A DNA stretch of 64,000 nucleotides, from assembly GCF_039537585.1 (NCBI RefSeq), contig NZ_BAABAU010000001.1, positions 372,001 through 436,000 of the forward strand. Reading direction: 5' to 3'. The notes under the pieces were generated by a model, which had not been told where the DNA came from, did no database searches, and was given only the letters and a program-made list of their open reading frames with translations. The position numbers and the translations under genes were made by a program. Origin of the DNA: Frondihabitans peucedani (GTDB taxonomy: Bacteria > Actinomycetota > Actinomycetes > Actinomycetales > Microbacteriaceae). Below are positions 1 to 11,695 of this stretch, one piece after another. Within the stretch, counting starts at the first letter, position 1; each line of letters opens with the position of its first letter.

Positions 1-2540
<2,540 letters not shown>

Positions 2541-2917
2541 GTCGATCCGTCCTCACGAGGGTGGACTGGCACCGTGGTCTGGAGCACGGTGGCCTAGTAC
2601 GTGAAAGGTAACGCAGGGCGGGGCGTCGCTGGCCCGATTCGCGACCTCTCGGCAGGAAACCGAGGGGTTGTGGCTGGCGTCGTCGGCGCGGGGTCGTGGC
2701 CTGACGGACGTCGTTGCTTCTCGCGTTCTGAGTGCGGATCGCGAGGTGTTCCGGTGCCCGGCGGCCTGATCGGCTCGCCCGGCGGGCTGTGGTGCTCGTG
2801 GTCTGTGGTGCTGCTGCCTTGTAGTGCTTCTGATTCTGGTTGCTTCTGGTGGTGCTGCCGTCTCGCCCGCCGGGATGGGGCGGGTGTCGCGGTGGGTCTC
2901 GAGGCGGTGCTCGCGCC
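2541..2917. other. Intergenic region upstream of gltB
   Basis: A gene-free stretch of 377 bases between the end of lgt and the start of gltB, both on the minus strand. It holds a candidate GlnR-type box (2597-2612), which overlaps a possible minus-strand -10 element TACCTT at 2605-2610. A short hairpin (CTCGG/CCGAG) lies near 2650-2672. A T/G-rich low-complexity tract lies at about 2800-2860, lower in GC than the surroundings. I find no convincing ORF, tRNA or riboswitch in it. Confidence 0.5.
2597..2612 (-). promoter_or_regulatory. Candidate GlnR nitrogen-regulator box upstream of gltB
   Basis: The minus strand reads GTTACCTTTCACGTAC, which fits the actinobacterial GlnR pattern AC-n9-AC. 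It lies about 57 bases before the gltB start codon. GlnR control of nitrogen-assimilation genes is known in actinobacteria. That this site is functional is inference from the motif and position alone. Confidence 0.3.
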
Positions 2918-3928
2918 TCAGACGGTGGTCGTGGCCTTCGCTCCGACCGCTGTGTCGTCGTCGCGATCGCCGGTCGACCCCGCGATGGAGTCTACCTCAG
3001 GGTGGTCGACCTCCCCGGTGATGACGGGGTTGAAACCGGCCTCGTTCGGCCCGCGGCCCGGGAGGTACGCGCTCGGCACGAGGCCCGTGTGCCGTCGACT
3101 CTGCACGTAGAAGACGAAGACGCCGAGGCCCACGGCGAGGAACGCGACCCACACGTTGACGCGGACCCCGAGGAAGAGCTCGCTGTAGTCGGTGCGGATC
3201 GACTCGAACCACATGCGGCCGGTGCCGTACCAGACGAGGTAGAGCGCGAACGTCTTGCCCCACTCGAGCCGCACGTTGTGGTTGATCAGCAGGATGACGG
3301 CCATGCCGAACAGGTTCCACAGGATCTCGTAGGCGAACGTCGGGTGGAACAGTGTCCCGGCGGGGAGGCCGATCGGGTAGGCCGGGTTGTCGGACTCGAT
3401 CTGGAGGCCCCAGGGCAGCGTGGTGGGCGTGCCGAAGAGCTCGTGGTTGAAGTAGTTCCCGAAGCGGCCGAACGCCTGCGCGAGCATGAGGCCGGGCGCG
3501 AGGGCGTCGACGAACACGGAGAAGCGGATGCCGGTCTGGCGGCAGCCGAGGATCGCGCCGATGGCGCCGAAGGCCAGGGCGCCGAAGATCGCGAGCCCGC
3601 CCTCCCAGACGGCGAAGACGTGCCAGAGCGGCTGCCCGCCGAAGTAGTCGTCGGGGTGCGAGACGACGTGGAAGAAGCGGCCGCCGACGATGCCGAACGG
3701 CACGCACCAGATGGCGAGGTCGATGATGATCCAGCGCTCGGCGCCGCGCCGGTTGAGGCGGGCGTTGGTGAGGAGGACGGCCGCGACGATCCCGAGCAGG
3801 ATGCAGATGGCGTACGCACGGACGCTGACGTTGAACGTCAGGTTCGTGCCGAACGTGCTGTTGAACCAGTCCGTGACATCGAAGGACTGCCAGGCGGCAG
3901 ACGGGCTGGGGATGCTCAGGGGCAACAA
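2918..3928 (-). CDS. lgt: Prolipoprotein diacylglyceryl transferase
   Basis: Integral membrane enzyme that transfers diacylglycerol from phosphatidylglycerol to the lipobox cysteine of prolipoproteins. The 336-residue product has about seven hydrophobic segments. It contains the conserved EGGLAIFGALAFG block and the Lgt signature GRFGNYFNHELFG with its catalytic-region Arg and Asn. The start chosen is TTG at 3926-3928, preceded by GAAAGGC, and gives MLPLSIPSPS as in relatives. The C-terminal 60 residues are hydrophilic and Asp/Thr-rich. It lies 58 bases downstream of trpA, as in other actinobacteria. A possible -10 (TAGAGT) inside the trpA tail could transcribe it separately. Confidence 0.95.
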   Translation of the reverse strand: MLPLSIPSPSAAWQSFDVTDWFNSTFGTNLTFNVSVRAYAICILLGIVAAVLLTNARLNRRGAERWIIIDLAIWCVPFGIVGGRFFHVVSHPDDYFGGQPLWHVFAVWEGGLAIFGALAFGAIGAILGCRQTGIRFSVFVDALAPGLMLAQAFGRFGNYFNHELFGTPTTLPWGLQIESDNPAYPIGLPAGTLFHPTFAYEILWNLFGMAVILLINHNVRLEWGKTFALYLVWYGTGRMWFESIRTDYSELFLGVRVNVWVAFLAVGLGVFVFYVQSRRHTGLVPSAYLPGRGPNEAGFNPVITGEVDHPEVDSIAGSTGDRDDDTAVGAKATTTV

Positions 3929-3986
3929 CGTTCAGGTGCCTTTCGTAGTGCGGAGGAGGTTGCTGCTGCGCGAGGGAGCAGCGACG

Positions 3987-4787
3987 CTAGGAGACTCTAC
4001 TGCCCGAGGCCAGGTCGGACGCGACCTCGGCGAGGCGCTCGACGCCGCCCTCGGCCAGGGCGCGGACGAACGCGGACCCGATGATCGCACCGTCGGCGTA
4101 CTCGAGGACCTCGCGCACCTGCTGCGCGGTCGAGATGCCGAGGCCCACGCAGGCGTTGTCGACACCGACGGCCCGGAGGCGCTCGACGAGGGTCGAGGCG
4201 GCGGCGTCGACGTCGCTCCGGGCACCGGTGATGCCCATCGTCGAGACGGTGTAGACGAAGCCGCGGCTGGCCTCGACGGCCTGCCGGAGACGCTCCTCGC
4301 TGGACGACGGAGCGGCCAGGAAGATGCGGTCGAGGTCGGCCCGCTCGGCAGCCGTCATCCACTCGGTCGCCTCGTCGGGGATGAGGTCGGGCGTGATGAG
4401 CCCGGCTCCCCCGGCGGCGGCCAGGTCGTCGGCGAAGCGCTGGGCACCGTACTGCGACACCGGGTTCCAGTAGGTCATGACCACGACGGGGATGTCGGTC
4501 TGGGAGACGATCTCGCGCACGGCCGGGAAGAGCTCGCGCACGCGGAAGCCCTCGGCCAGGGCGCGCTGGGTCGCCGCCTGGATGACGGGGCCGTCCATCA
4601 CCGGGTCGGAGTAGGGCAGGCCGAGCTCGAGGACGTCGATGCCGTTGCCGGCCAGAGTGACAGCCGCCTCGATGCTGGTGGACAGGGTCGGGAAGCCGAC
4701 CGGCAGGTAGCCGATGACAGCGCCCGATCCTGCGTCTCTCTTCGCCTGGATCGCGCGCGAGACCTTGCTGCTGGTCGTGTCGATCAC
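3987..4787 (-). CDS. trpA: Tryptophan synthase alpha chain
   Basis: Cleaves indole-3-glycerol phosphate to indole and glyceraldehyde 3-phosphate, and channels indole to TrpB. The product is 266 residues from a GTG start (4785-4787) that overlaps the trpB stop as GTGA. Conserved features are [32 protein letters not shown] (catalytic acid region), MTYWNP, the phosphate-binding [10 protein letters not shown], and GLGIS near the C-terminus. Length is normal for the family. The C-terminal tail uses the unusual codons AGT AGA, which create a promoter-like TAGAGT. Confidence 0.97.
   Translation of the reverse strand: MIDTTSSKVSRAIQAKRDAGSGAVIGYLPVGFPTLSTSIEAAVTLAGNGIDVLELGLPYSDPVMDGPVIQAATQRALAEGFRVRELFPAVREIVSQTDIPVVVMTYWNPVSQYGAQRFADDLAAAGGAGLITPDLIPDEATEWMTAAERADLDRIFLAAPSSSEERLRQAVEASRGFVYTVSTMGITGARSDVDAAASTLVERLRAVGVDNACVGLGISTAQQVREVLEYADGAIIGSAFVRALAEGGVERLAEVASDLASGSRVS
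3994..3999 (-). promoter_or_regulatory. Possible -10 element for lgt inside the trpA 3' end
   Basis: The minus strand reads TAGAGT within the last codons of trpA. It is encoded by AGT AGA GTC, and AGT and AGA are rare in these genes. The same hexamer precedes metK and the gene at 34170. Transcription from here would give lgt a leader of roughly 60 bases. No matching -35 is obvious. Confidence 0.35.
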
Positions 4788-5998
4788 GCCGGCTGCCCTT
4801 CGTCGTCGAGGATCCCGAAGTAGCGGCTGGCGCTCGCGACGTCCTTGTCGCCGCGACCGGACAGCGAGACCAGGATCGAGGAGCCGGGACCGCGGTCGCG
4901 GCCGAGGCGGATGGTGCCGGCGAGGGCGTGAGCGGACTCGATGGCGGGGATGATGCCCTCGGTGCGGCTGAGGAGTCGGAACGCCTCCATCGCCTCGCGG
5001 TCGGTCACGGGCTCGTACTTCACGCGCCCGATCTTCGCGAGCCACGCGTGCTCGGGACCGACGGCCGGGTAGTCGAGACCGGCGGAGATGGAGTGGCTCT
5101 CGACGGTCTGGCCGTCTTCGTCTTGCATCAGGTACGACTTGGCCCCCTGGAGGACGCCGGTGCGGCCCAGGGTGATCGACGCGGCGTGGCGGCCGGACTC
5201 GATGCCGTCGCCGCCGGCCTCGTAGCCGTAGAGGTCGACCGACTCGTCGTCGAGGAAGGCGTCGAAGATGCCGATGGCGTTCGAGCCGCCGCCGATGCAG
5301 GCGGTGATGGCGTCGGGCAGGGCGCCGGTCAGCTCGAGCATCTGCTGCCGGGCCTCTTCTCCGATCACCTTGTGGAAGTCGCGCACCATCGTGGGGAACG
5401 GGTGCGGACCGGCCACCGTGCCGAGGACGTAGTGGGTCTTCTCGACGCTCGAGACCCAGTCGCGGAGCGCGTCGTTGATCGCGTCTTTGAGGGTGCGGGA
5501 GCCGGTGGTGACAGCGACGACGTCGGCCCCGAGCAGCTTCATGCGGGCGACGTTGAGCGCCTGGCGCTCGGTGTCGACCTCGCCCATGTAGACGACGCAC
5601 TCCATGCCGAAGAGGGCGGCTGCGGTCGCGGTGGCGACGCCGTGCTGCCCGGCTCCGGTCTCGGCGATCAGGCGCGTCTTGCCGAGCTTCCGGGCGAGGA
5701 GCGCCTGACCCAGCACGTTGTTGATCTTGTGCGAGCCGGTGTGGTTGAGGTCTTCGCGCTTGAGGAAGATCCGCGCGCCGCCGGCGTGCTCGGCGAACCG
5801 GGGCACCTCGGTGATGATCGAGGGGCGGCCCGTGTACGACTTGTTGAGAGCGGCCAGCTCCGCCTGGAACTCGGGATCGACGGCAGCCGCCCGGTAGGCC
5901 TGGTCGAGCTCGTCGAGAGCCGCCACGAGCGACTCGGGGACGAAGCGCCCGCCGAACTCGCCGAAGTACGGACCCACTGCTTCGCGCAGCTTCGTCAT
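4784..5998 (-). CDS. trpB: Tryptophan synthase beta chain
   Basis: PLP enzyme that condenses indole with L-serine to tryptophan. It has 404 residues from ATG at 5996-5998, which overlaps the trpC stop in TGATG. The PLP lysine lies in [22 protein letters not shown] and [10 protein letters not shown] (phosphate loop) are present, as is the [12 protein letters not shown]-terminus typical of TrpB1. Translational coupling with trpC upstream and trpA downstream is indicated by the overlaps. Confidence 0.98.
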   Translation of the reverse strand: MTKLREAVGPYFGEFGGRFVPESLVAALDELDQAYRAAAVDPEFQAELAALNKSYTGRPSIITEVPRFAEHAGGARIFLKREDLNHTGSHKINNVLGQALLARKLGKTRLIAETGAGQHGVATATAAALFGMECVVYMGEVDTERQALNVARMKLLGADVVAVTTGSRTLKDAINDALRDWVSSVEKTHYVLGTVAGPHPFPTMVRDFHKVIGEEARQQMLELTGALPDAITACIGGGSNAIGIFDAFLDDESVDLYGYEAGGDGIESGRHAASITLGRTGVLQGAKSYLMQDEDGQTVESHSISAGLDYPAVGPEHAWLAKIGRVKYEPVTDREAMEAFRLLSRTEGIIPAIESAHALAGTIRLGRDRGPGSSILVSLSGRGDKDVASASRYFGILDDEGQPA

Positions 5999-6771
5999 CA
6001 GACCTCCAGGAAGGTGTTGAGAGCGTCGACAGGATCGCCGTGGACGACGAGAGCCTCGCCGACGAGCACGACGTCGGCACCGGAGCGACGGTAGTGGGCC
6101 ACGTCGGCGGGCGACTTGACCGCCGACTCCGCGACGCGGACGACGCCCGAGGGGATGCTGTCGGCGAGGCTGCCGAACAGGTCTTGGTCGAGCTCGAAGG
6201 TGGTGAGGTCGCGGGCGTTGACGCCGAGGACCGTGGCGCCGGCGTCGAGACCGCGGACGACCTCGTCGGCCGAGTGCGTCTCGATCAGAGCGGTCATGCC
6301 CAGCTCGAGGACGAGCTCGTGCAGGGAGACCAGCTCGGCCTGCGGGAGGCCGGCGACGATGAGGAGGACGAGGTCGGCGCCGGCGGCCCGGGCCTCGAAG
6401 ACCTGGTACGGCGTGGCGATGAAGTCTTTGCGGAGCACCGGGACCGAGACGACGTCGCGCACGGCCTCGAGGTCGGCGAGCGTGCCCTTGAACTTGCGAC
6501 CCTCGGTCAGGACGCTGATCGCGCTGGCGCCGCCGGTCTCGTACGACAGGGCGAGCGAGGCGGGGTCGGCGATCTCGGAGAGCGCGCCACGGGACGGGCT
6601 GGCGCGCTTGACCTCGGCGATGATCTTGACCCGGTCTGCGGGCTGGAGGGCGGCACGGGCGTCGAGGGCCGGCGCGCGGTCGCGGGCTGCTCGCTCGACG
6701 ACGTCGAGGGGCCGCAGGGCCTGTCTGGCCGACGCGTCGGCGAGGGACCCCGCGTAGAGATCGTCGAGCAC
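5998..6771 (-). CDS. trpC: Indole-3-glycerol-phosphate synthase
   Basis: Ring-closing decarboxylation of CdRP to indole-3-glycerol phosphate. It has 257 residues from a GTG that directly abuts the TAA of the upstream small membrane gene. Family motifs are [13 protein letters not shown] (catalytic Lys), [32 protein letters not shown] and [12 protein letters not shown]. It is monofunctional, with no fused TrpF. It sits in the trpE-membrane-membrane-trpC-trpB-trpA order usual for Microbacteriaceae. trpD and trpG are not in the window. Confidence 0.97.
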   Translation of the reverse strand: MLDDLYAGSLADASARQALRPLDVVERAARDRAPALDARAALQPADRVKIIAEVKRASPSRGALSEIADPASLALSYETGGASAISVLTEGRKFKGTLADLEAVRDVVSVPVLRKDFIATPYQVFEARAAGADLVLLIVAGLPQAELVSLHELVLELGMTALIETHSADEVVRGLDAGATVLGVNARDLTTFELDQDLFGSLADSIPSGVVRVAESAVKSPADVAHYRRSGADVVLVGEALVVHGDPVDALNTFLEV

Positions 6772-7053
6772 TTACTCGTGCACCTTCGAGGCGTAGCGGC
6801 TGCCGCCGACGCCGTAGCCCATGCGCTTCAGGACCTGGCCGACGATGAGGCCGACGACCTCGAAGCCCGCGGCGATCCAGACGACGACCGGGTAGTCGAA
6901 GCAGAACGCGATGGTGCCGACGGCGAATGCGACGAGCATGATGATGACGGCGGCCCACGCGGCGATCGAGTTGCCCTCGGCGTCGTGCTCCTCGCTCGAG
7001 TCGCCCTGGCGGGCGGTCTCGGCGGCGGCCTTGCTCGTGGTCTGCGTGCTCAC
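6772..7053 (-). CDS. Small two-TM membrane protein of the trp operon (HGxxPAAW family, degenerate motif)
   Basis: A 93-residue protein of unknown function between the trp-linked membrane protein and trpC. I place the start at GTG 7051-7053, preceded at good spacing by AAGGAGC; longer in-frame starts lack a ribosome-binding site. The first ~25 residues are hydrophilic, then come two hydrophobic helices (about 34-50 and 54-74) and a basic tail. Position and size match the actinobacterial HGxxPAAW family, but here the motif reads EGNSIAAW at residues 26-33, so the His and Pro are replaced. The role is unknown; a link to Trp synthesis is inferred from its place only. Confidence 0.8.
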   Translation of the reverse strand: MSTQTTSKAAAETARQGDSSEEHDAEGNSIAAWAAVIIMLVAFAVGTIAFCFDYPVVVWIAAGFEVVGLIVGQVLKRMGYGVGGSRYASKVHE

Positions 7054-7087
7054 GGTGCTCCTTGAAGTACTAGGGGTTCGAGCCCAG

Positions 7088-7093
7088 AGTCTA
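7088..7093 (-). promoter_or_regulatory. Possible internal -10 element TAGACT
   Basis: The minus strand reads TAGACT, and its first three bases are the TAG stop codon of the upstream membrane gene. It lies about 35 bases before the GTG at 7053 and could drive the small membrane gene and trpCBA. No -35 consensus is seen. Confidence 0.35.
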
Positions 7094-7732
7094 CCGGGTG
7101 TCACCCGTCTCGCGGTCGCCCTCCGGGCGCGAACGCTCGGCGTCGAGATCAGTCGGGTCGACGCCCGTGGTGAGGGTGTCCCAGGTCGCGACCGGGTCGG
7201 CCGGAGCGTCGGAATCGACGAGCCGGACGGCCTGGTAGCGGCGGGTCGAGGCGGGCCACCGCCTCGAGGTCACGAGGACGAAGACGCCGACCGCGGCCAT
7301 CAGGACGCCGCCGACGAGAGCCACCCAGGGCCACGCCGTGACCGAGTGCCGGAGCACGATGCCGGAGACGGAGCGGGCGCCGTCGACGCCGGTCACCTTC
7401 GTGATGGCCGTCTGGGCCGAGCCGATCGGGTCGGTCACGACCAGGATCGAAGACAGGACGATGCAGCCGCCCAGGATGACGGCCAGGACGCCGAGGATCG
7501 CCCGGAACACGGGCCCGGCGATGGTGATCGCCCCGAAGAGGGCCAGCCCTGCGAGGGACAGCGCCGAGAGCGCCGGCGCCGCCTGGCTGCCCGCCGCGGC
7601 CACGCCGAGCGCGCCGCCCTGCGGCGACGACACCCGGACGTCGACCCAGGTCTGCGTGTACGCGAGGAGCCCGACGCCGGAGAGGGCGAGCCCGCCCAGG
7701 ACGGCGAGCAGCTTGGTCGATCGTGGCGTCAT
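7091..7732 (-). CDS. Trp-biosynthesis-associated membrane protein
   Basis: A 213-residue integral membrane protein matching in position and architecture the Trp-operon-associated membrane protein family found directly after trpE in actinobacteria. The start is ATG at 7730-7732, which overlaps the trpE stop (TGATG). There are four hydrophobic segments at roughly residues 8-27, 52-74, 80-100 and 130-152. An extracytoplasmic loop between the first two carries QTWVDV. The C-terminal ~50 residues are hydrophilic and acidic. The biochemical role is unknown. Confidence 0.85.
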   Translation of the reverse strand: MTPRSTKLLAVLGGLALSGVGLLAYTQTWVDVRVSSPQGGALGVAAAGSQAAPALSALSLAGLALFGAITIAGPVFRAILGVLAVILGGCIVLSSILVVTDPIGSAQTAITKVTGVDGARSVSGIVLRHSVTAWPWVALVGGVLMAAVGVFVLVTSRRWPASTRRYQAVRLVDSDAPADPVATWDTLTTGVDPTDLDAERSRPEGDRETGDTR

Positions 7733-9345
7733 CAGTGCAGCTCTCTCATCGCGTTGGCGACAGCCACGGCCCGGAGAGGCGCGGCCGCCTTGTTCCGGGC
7801 CTCCTGGTTCTCGGCGGCCGGGTCGGAGTCGGCGACGAGCCCCGCTCCGGCCTGGACCCGGGCCACATCGCACTGCAGCAGCACGGTGCGGATGGCGATG
7901 GCGACGTCGGCTGATCCTGCGAAGTCGAAGTACCCCACCACGCCGCCGTAGACGCCCCGCTGCGCCGGTTCGAGGGCGTCGATGATCTCGAGAGCCCGCG
8001 GCTTCGGCGCCCCGGACAGGGTTCCGGCCGGGAAGGTGGCCCGGAACGCGTCGATCGCGTTCGTCCCGGGGGCGAGGTCGCCCTCGACGCTCGACACGAG
8101 GTGCATGATGTGGCTGAAGCGCTCGACGTGCATGAACTCGGTGACCTCGACGCTGCCGGGGAGGCAGACCTTCAGCAGGTCGTTCCGGGCCAGGTCGACC
8201 AGCATGAGGTGCTCGGCCCGCTCCTTCGCGTCGCCCTCGAGGGCCGTGGCGAGGGCCAGGTCTTCTTCGGGGGTCGCGCCGCGCGGCTTCGATCCTGCGA
8301 TCGGGTGCGAGTACACGCGCGTGCCGTCGACCTTCACGAGCGCCTCGGGGCTCGATCCGACGATCTGGTAGGGCGCTCCCCCCGTGTCTTCGAGACTCAC
8401 GAGGTACATGTAGGGGCTCGGGTTGAGGGTCCGCAGCACGCGGTAGACGTCGATGGCCGAGGCGGTGAGCGCGTGGTCGAAGCGCTGCGAGATGACGACC
8501 TGAAACACGTCGCCGTCGCGGATGTGCTCCTTCGAGCGCAGGATCGCCTCGGCGTACTCGTCGTCGGTGGTCCGGCGGACCGGCTCGGGCTCGATCGAGA
8601 GGTCGACCTCGGCCAGGAACGCCTCGCTCGGCTGCGCGAGGCGCGACTGGAGGGCGTCGAGCTGGGCCTGCGCGGCCGCCCAGAGCGCATCGGCGTCGTC
8701 GGAGCCGTCGTTGAGCGCCGTGGCGACGAGGAGCGCCGACCCTCTGCGGTGGTCGAGGACGACCAGCTCGGAGACGAAGCTCAGAGCCTGGGCGGGCACG
8801 TCGAACTCCGCCGGGGGCGCGTCGGGGAGGTTCTCCAGCTCGCGCACCGCCTCCCAGCCGATGAACCCGACGAGGCCGCCGGTGAGCGGCGGGAAGCCGG
8901 GGATGCTCGGGGTCTGCCAGCGGGCGTGGAGTGATCGGAGCACCTCGAGCGGGGTGCCCGTCGCGTCGCCGAACGCGCGGTCGGCGCTCATGCCGTAGTC
9001 GATCCAGGCCGTCTCGCGCGTCGATCCTGCGCCGGCGGTGGTCAGGACCCCGAACGACGAGACGCCCACGAACGAGTAGCGCGACCAGATGCCGCCCTGC
9101 TCGGCGGACTCGAGGAGGAAGGTCCCCGGACGGCCGCCGGCGAGCTTCCGGTAGATGCCGACGGGTGTCTCGCCGTCGGCGTAGAGGCTCCGGATGACCG
9201 GGACGACGCGGTGGCCCTCGAGGAGCGCGTCGAACTCGGCGCGCGTGGTGGTGCGGGGCTCGCCGTGAGTCGTGGAGCCGGGAGTCGCGTCGACGGAAGG
9301 CGTCGCGCCGGGGGCCGTCTCGCGGGCGGTGGCCGTGTCAGTCAT
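7732..9345 (-). CDS. trpE: Anthranilate synthase component I
   Basis: Converts chorismate to anthranilate with ammonia from TrpG, the committed step of Trp synthesis. It has 537 residues from ATG 9343-9345, which overlaps the hisI end by 8 bases. The N-terminal ~35 residues are a low-complexity Thr/Pro/Ala extension. FLLES at about residues 76-80 is the Trp feedback-inhibition motif. The catalytic chorismate-binding half contains [40 protein letters not shown] and [12 protein letters not shown]. trpG is not adjacent. Confidence 0.97.
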   Translation of the reverse strand: MTDTATARETAPGATPSVDATPGSTTHGEPRTTTRAEFDALLEGHRVVPVIRSLYADGETPVGIYRKLAGGRPGTFLLESAEQGGIWSRYSFVGVSSFGVLTTAGAGSTRETAWIDYGMSADRAFGDATGTPLEVLRSLHARWQTPSIPGFPPLTGGLVGFIGWEAVRELENLPDAPPAEFDVPAQALSFVSELVVLDHRRGSALLVATALNDGSDDADALWAAAQAQLDALQSRLAQPSEAFLAEVDLSIEPEPVRRTTDDEYAEAILRSKEHIRDGDVFQVVISQRFDHALTASAIDVYRVLRTLNPSPYMYLVSLEDTGGAPYQIVGSSPEALVKVDGTRVYSHPIAGSKPRGATPEEDLALATALEGDAKERAEHLMLVDLARNDLLKVCLPGSVEVTEFMHVERFSHIMHLVSSVEGDLAPGTNAIDAFRATFPAGTLSGAPKPRALEIIDALEPAQRGVYGGVVGYFDFAGSADVAIAIRTVLLQCDVARVQAGAGLVADSDPAAENQEARNKAAAPLRAVAVANAMRELH

Positions 9346-9715
9346 CGGACGAGCCGATCACGGGGCTCAGCGGCTCGACGTCGAAGCAGGCGTGGGCGCC
9401 GGTGTGACAGGCCGCCCCGATCTGCTCGACCGTGACGAGCAGGGTGTCGGCGTCGCAGTCGAGGGCGGCTCCCCGCACGTACTGGGCGTGGCCGGAGGTG
9501 TCGCCCTTCCGCCAGTACTCCTGCCGGGAGCGCGACCAGAACGTGACGCGGCCCTCGGTGAGGGTGCGGCGGAGCGCCTCGGCGTCCATCCAGCCCATCA
9601 TCAGGACGTCGCGGGTCGACTCCTCCTGGATGATCGCGGGAAGGAGGCCGTGGGCGTCGAACGCGGCGCGCTCGACGACCTCCTCGACGGTGTCGCGGGT
9701 GAGCGTGTCGGTCAT
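9338..9715 (-). CDS. hisI: Phosphoribosyl-AMP cyclohydrolase
   Basis: Third step of histidine synthesis, opening the adenine ring of PR-AMP. It has 125 residues from ATG 9713-9715. The zinc ligands are Cys87 (in LDCDAD) and Cys103/Cys110 (in [10 protein letters not shown]). [11 protein letters not shown] and [13 protein letters not shown] are the family blocks. It is a stand-alone cyclohydrolase, with HisE encoded separately at 11427-11690. The gene overlaps hisF by 4 bases and trpE by 8. Confidence 0.97.
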   Translation of the reverse strand: MTDTLTRDTVEEVVERAAFDAHGLLPAIIQEESTRDVLMMGWMDAEALRRTLTEGRVTFWSRSRQEYWRKGDTSGHAQYVRGAALDCDADTLLVTVEQIGAACHTGAHACFDVEPLSPVIGSSDD

Positions 9716-10542
9716 CGGCCCTCCTGGGCGCTCTGGTGCGGCGCGGCGCGGACGACGGCGCCCGAGGCGGCGAGGGCCGCCTTGACGTCGCCGACGGTCA
9801 GCTCGCCGTTGTGGAAGACCGACGCGGCCAGGACGGCGTCGGCGCCGGCAGCGATCGCCGGGGCGAAGTGCCCGACCGCCCCCGCTCCCCCGGACGCGAT
9901 GACGGGGACGCTGCTGACCTCGCGCATCAGGCCGACGAGCTCGAGGTCGAAGCCCTGCTTCGTGCCGTCGGCGTCGATGGAGTTGACGAGGAGTTCGCCG
10001 GCGCCGCGCTCGATGGCCTCGCGGGCCCAGACGAGCGCGTCGAGGTCGGTCTCGGTGCGGCCGCCGTGCGTCGTGACGACGAATCCGCTCGGGGTCGCTC
10101 CGGAGCGCTTGACGTCGAGGCTCAGCACGAGGGCCTGCGCGCCGAACCGGTCGGCGATCTCGCCGAGCAGGTCGGGCCGGGCGATGGCGGCGGAGTTGAC
10201 GCCGATCTTGTCGGCGCCGGCCGCCTGCAGACGTGCGACGTCGTCGGTCGAGCGGACTCCCCCGCCGACCGTCAGCGGGATGAACACCTGCTCGGCCGTC
10301 GCCCGCACGACCTCGTACATGGTCGCCCGCTGCTCGACCGTCGCGGTCACGTCGAGGAAGGTGACCTCGTCGGCGCCCTGCTCGTAGTAGGTGCGGGCCA
10401 GTTCGACCGGATCGCCCGCGTCGCGGAGGTCGAGGAAGTTGACGCCCTTGACGACGCGGCCGGCAGCCACGTCGAGGCACGGGATGACCCGGACGGCGAG
10501 GCTGCTCGCTCCGGGCTCGTCTCGGACGGAGGGCACGGTCAC
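9712..10542 (-). CDS. hisF: Imidazole glycerol phosphate synthase subunit HisF
   Basis: Cyclase subunit that combines PRFAR with ammonia from HisH to give IGP and AICAR. It contains [20 protein letters not shown] with the catalytic Asp, [32 protein letters not shown] with the second catalytic Asp, and [14 protein letters not shown] use the GTG at 10540-10542, which overlaps the hisG stop as GTGA, giving 276 residues. That is about 18 residues longer than usual before [12 protein letters not shown] second GTG at 10536 is the only other nearby start. hisH and hisA are not in the window. Confidence 0.95.
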   Translation of the reverse strand: MTVPSVRDEPGASSLAVRVIPCLDVAAGRVVKGVNFLDLRDAGDPVELARTYYEQGADEVTFLDVTATVEQRATMYEVVRATAEQVFIPLTVGGGVRSTDDVARLQAAGADKIGVNSAAIARPDLLGEIADRFGAQALVLSLDVKRSGATPSGFVVTTHGGRTETDLDALVWAREAIERGAGELLVNSIDADGTKQGFDLELVGLMREVSSVPVIASGGAGAVGHFAPAIAAGADAVLAASVFHNGELTVGDVKAALAASGAVVRAAPHQSAQEGR

Positions 10543-11378
10543 AGCCGCGCGGCGTGGATCGGACTGACCAGGATCGCGCGCGCGCCGAGGTCGTACAGGG
10601 CGTCCATGATCTGGTTGGTGTCGGACTTCGGCACCATGACCCGGACCGCCGCCCACTCGGGGTCGTGCAGCGGCGAGACGGTCGGCGACTCGCGGCCAGG
10701 GGCGATGCGGGTGGCCTCCTCGAGGAGCCTCACCGGCAGGTCGTAGTCCATCAGGACGTACTGCCTGGCGACGAGCACGCCCTGCAGGCGGCGCTGCAGC
10801 ACGTCGAGGCCCGCGGGCTGCGCCTCGGACGAGATCAGCACGGCCGTGGAGCGCAGGATCACGGGGCCAAAGATCTCGAGGCCGGCGGCGCGGAGCGTCG
10901 TGCCCGTCTCGACGACGTCGGCGATCGCATCGGCGACACCCAGCTGCACGGCGCTCTCGACAGCGCCGTCGAGGCTCACGAGCTCGGCGGTGACGCCGTG
11001 CTCGGCCAGGAAGGCGCGGACGAGGCCGGCGTAGCTGGTGGCGACACGGACGCCCTCGAGGTCGCGGAGGTCGGAGAACCGGCCGGCCGGACCGGCGAAC
11101 CGGAACGTCGAGGAGCCGAAGTCGAGGGGCGCGACCTCGAGGGCGCGCGACCCGGAGTCGAGCAGGAGGTCGCGGCCCGTGATGCCGACGTCGAGGGCCC
11201 CGGAGCCGACGTAGGTGGCGATGTCGCGGGGGCGGAGGTAGAAGAACTCGACCCCGTTCCGCTCGTCGGCGAGGTAGAGCGACTTGGGGTCGCGGCGGCC
11301 GGAGTACCCGGCCTCGGAGAGCATCTGACTGGCGGTCTCGGACAGGGAGCCCTTGTTGGGCACTGCAACGCGGAGCAT
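10539..11378 (-). CDS. hisG: ATP phosphoribosyltransferase, long form
   Basis: First, feedback-regulated step of histidine synthesis (ATP + PRPP to PR-ATP). It has 279 residues, the length of the long form with a C-terminal ACT-like regulatory domain, so no HisZ partner is expected. [14 protein letters not shown] opens the protein. [10 protein letters not shown] and the PRPP-loop region [13 protein letters not shown] follow. The final ~80 residues ([18 protein letters not shown]) form the regulatory domain. The start is ATG 11376-11378. Confidence 0.96.
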   Translation of the reverse strand: MLRVAVPNKGSLSETASQMLSEAGYSGRRDPKSLYLADERNGVEFFYLRPRDIATYVGSGALDVGITGRDLLLDSGSRALEVAPLDFGSSTFRFAGPAGRFSDLRDLEGVRVATSYAGLVRAFLAEHGVTAELVSLDGAVESAVQLGVADAIADVVETGTTLRAAGLEIFGPVILRSTAVLISSEAQPAGLDVLQRRLQGVLVARQYVLMDYDLPVRLLEEATRIAPGRESPTVSPLHDPEWAAVRVMVPKSDTNQIMDALYDLGARAILVSPIHAARL

Positions 11379-11401
11379 GGGTGGGTGCCGATCTGTCGGG
11401 G

Positions 11402-11430
11402 GTGAACTGGTTCGCGGGGAGTCAGTTCAC
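11402..11430. promoter_or_regulatory. Inverted repeat in the hisE-hisG junction
   Basis: A perfect 8-base inverted repeat, GTGAACTG (11402-11409) and CAGTTCAC (11423-11430), with a 13-base spacer. It overlaps the hisE stop codon and precedes hisG by about 24 bases. It could be an operator or an RNA hairpin tuning hisG translation; the sequence does not decide between them. Confidence 0.4.
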
Positions 11431-11690
11431 AGATGTCGGTACACGTCGGCCGGTGTCAGGCCCTTCGCGAGCATCAGCACCTGCAGGTGGTAGAGGAGCT
11501 GCGAGATCTCTTCGGCGGTGGCGACGTCGCCCTCGTACTCGGCGGCCATCCACACCTCGGCGGCCTCCTCGACGATCTTCTTGCCGATCTGGTGGACACC
11601 GGCGTCGAGCTCCTTCACGGTGCCCGACCCCTCGGGGCGCGACTCGGCCTTGGCCGAGAGCTCTGCGAACAGGTCGTCGAAGGATTTCAC
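11427..11690 (-). CDS. hisE: Phosphoribosyl-ATP pyrophosphatase
   Basis: Second step of histidine synthesis, hydrolysing PR-ATP to PR-AMP and pyrophosphate. It is a MazG-like all-alpha protein of 87 residues, with the metal-binding helix [17 protein letters not shown] and a C-terminal [13 protein letters not shown]. The GTG start at 11688-11690 lies five bases after the rpe stop, with no clear Shine-Dalgarno, but a TAGCCT hexamer sits 7 bases upstream, so a leaderless start is plausible. It is followed by hisG after 48 bases. Confidence 0.95.
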   Translation of the reverse strand: MKSFDDLFAELSAKAESRPEGSGTVKELDAGVHQIGKKIVEEAAEVWMAAEYEGDVATAEEISQLLYHLQVLMLAKGLTPADVYRHL

Positions 11691-11695
11691 GGGGA

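Noticed and set aside
2601-3110. 169-residue plus-strand frame starting in the gltB-lgt gap
   Set aside because: It runs into the lgt coding region in antisense, has no ribosome-binding site and is Cys/Trp-rich in a way typical of non-coding frames.
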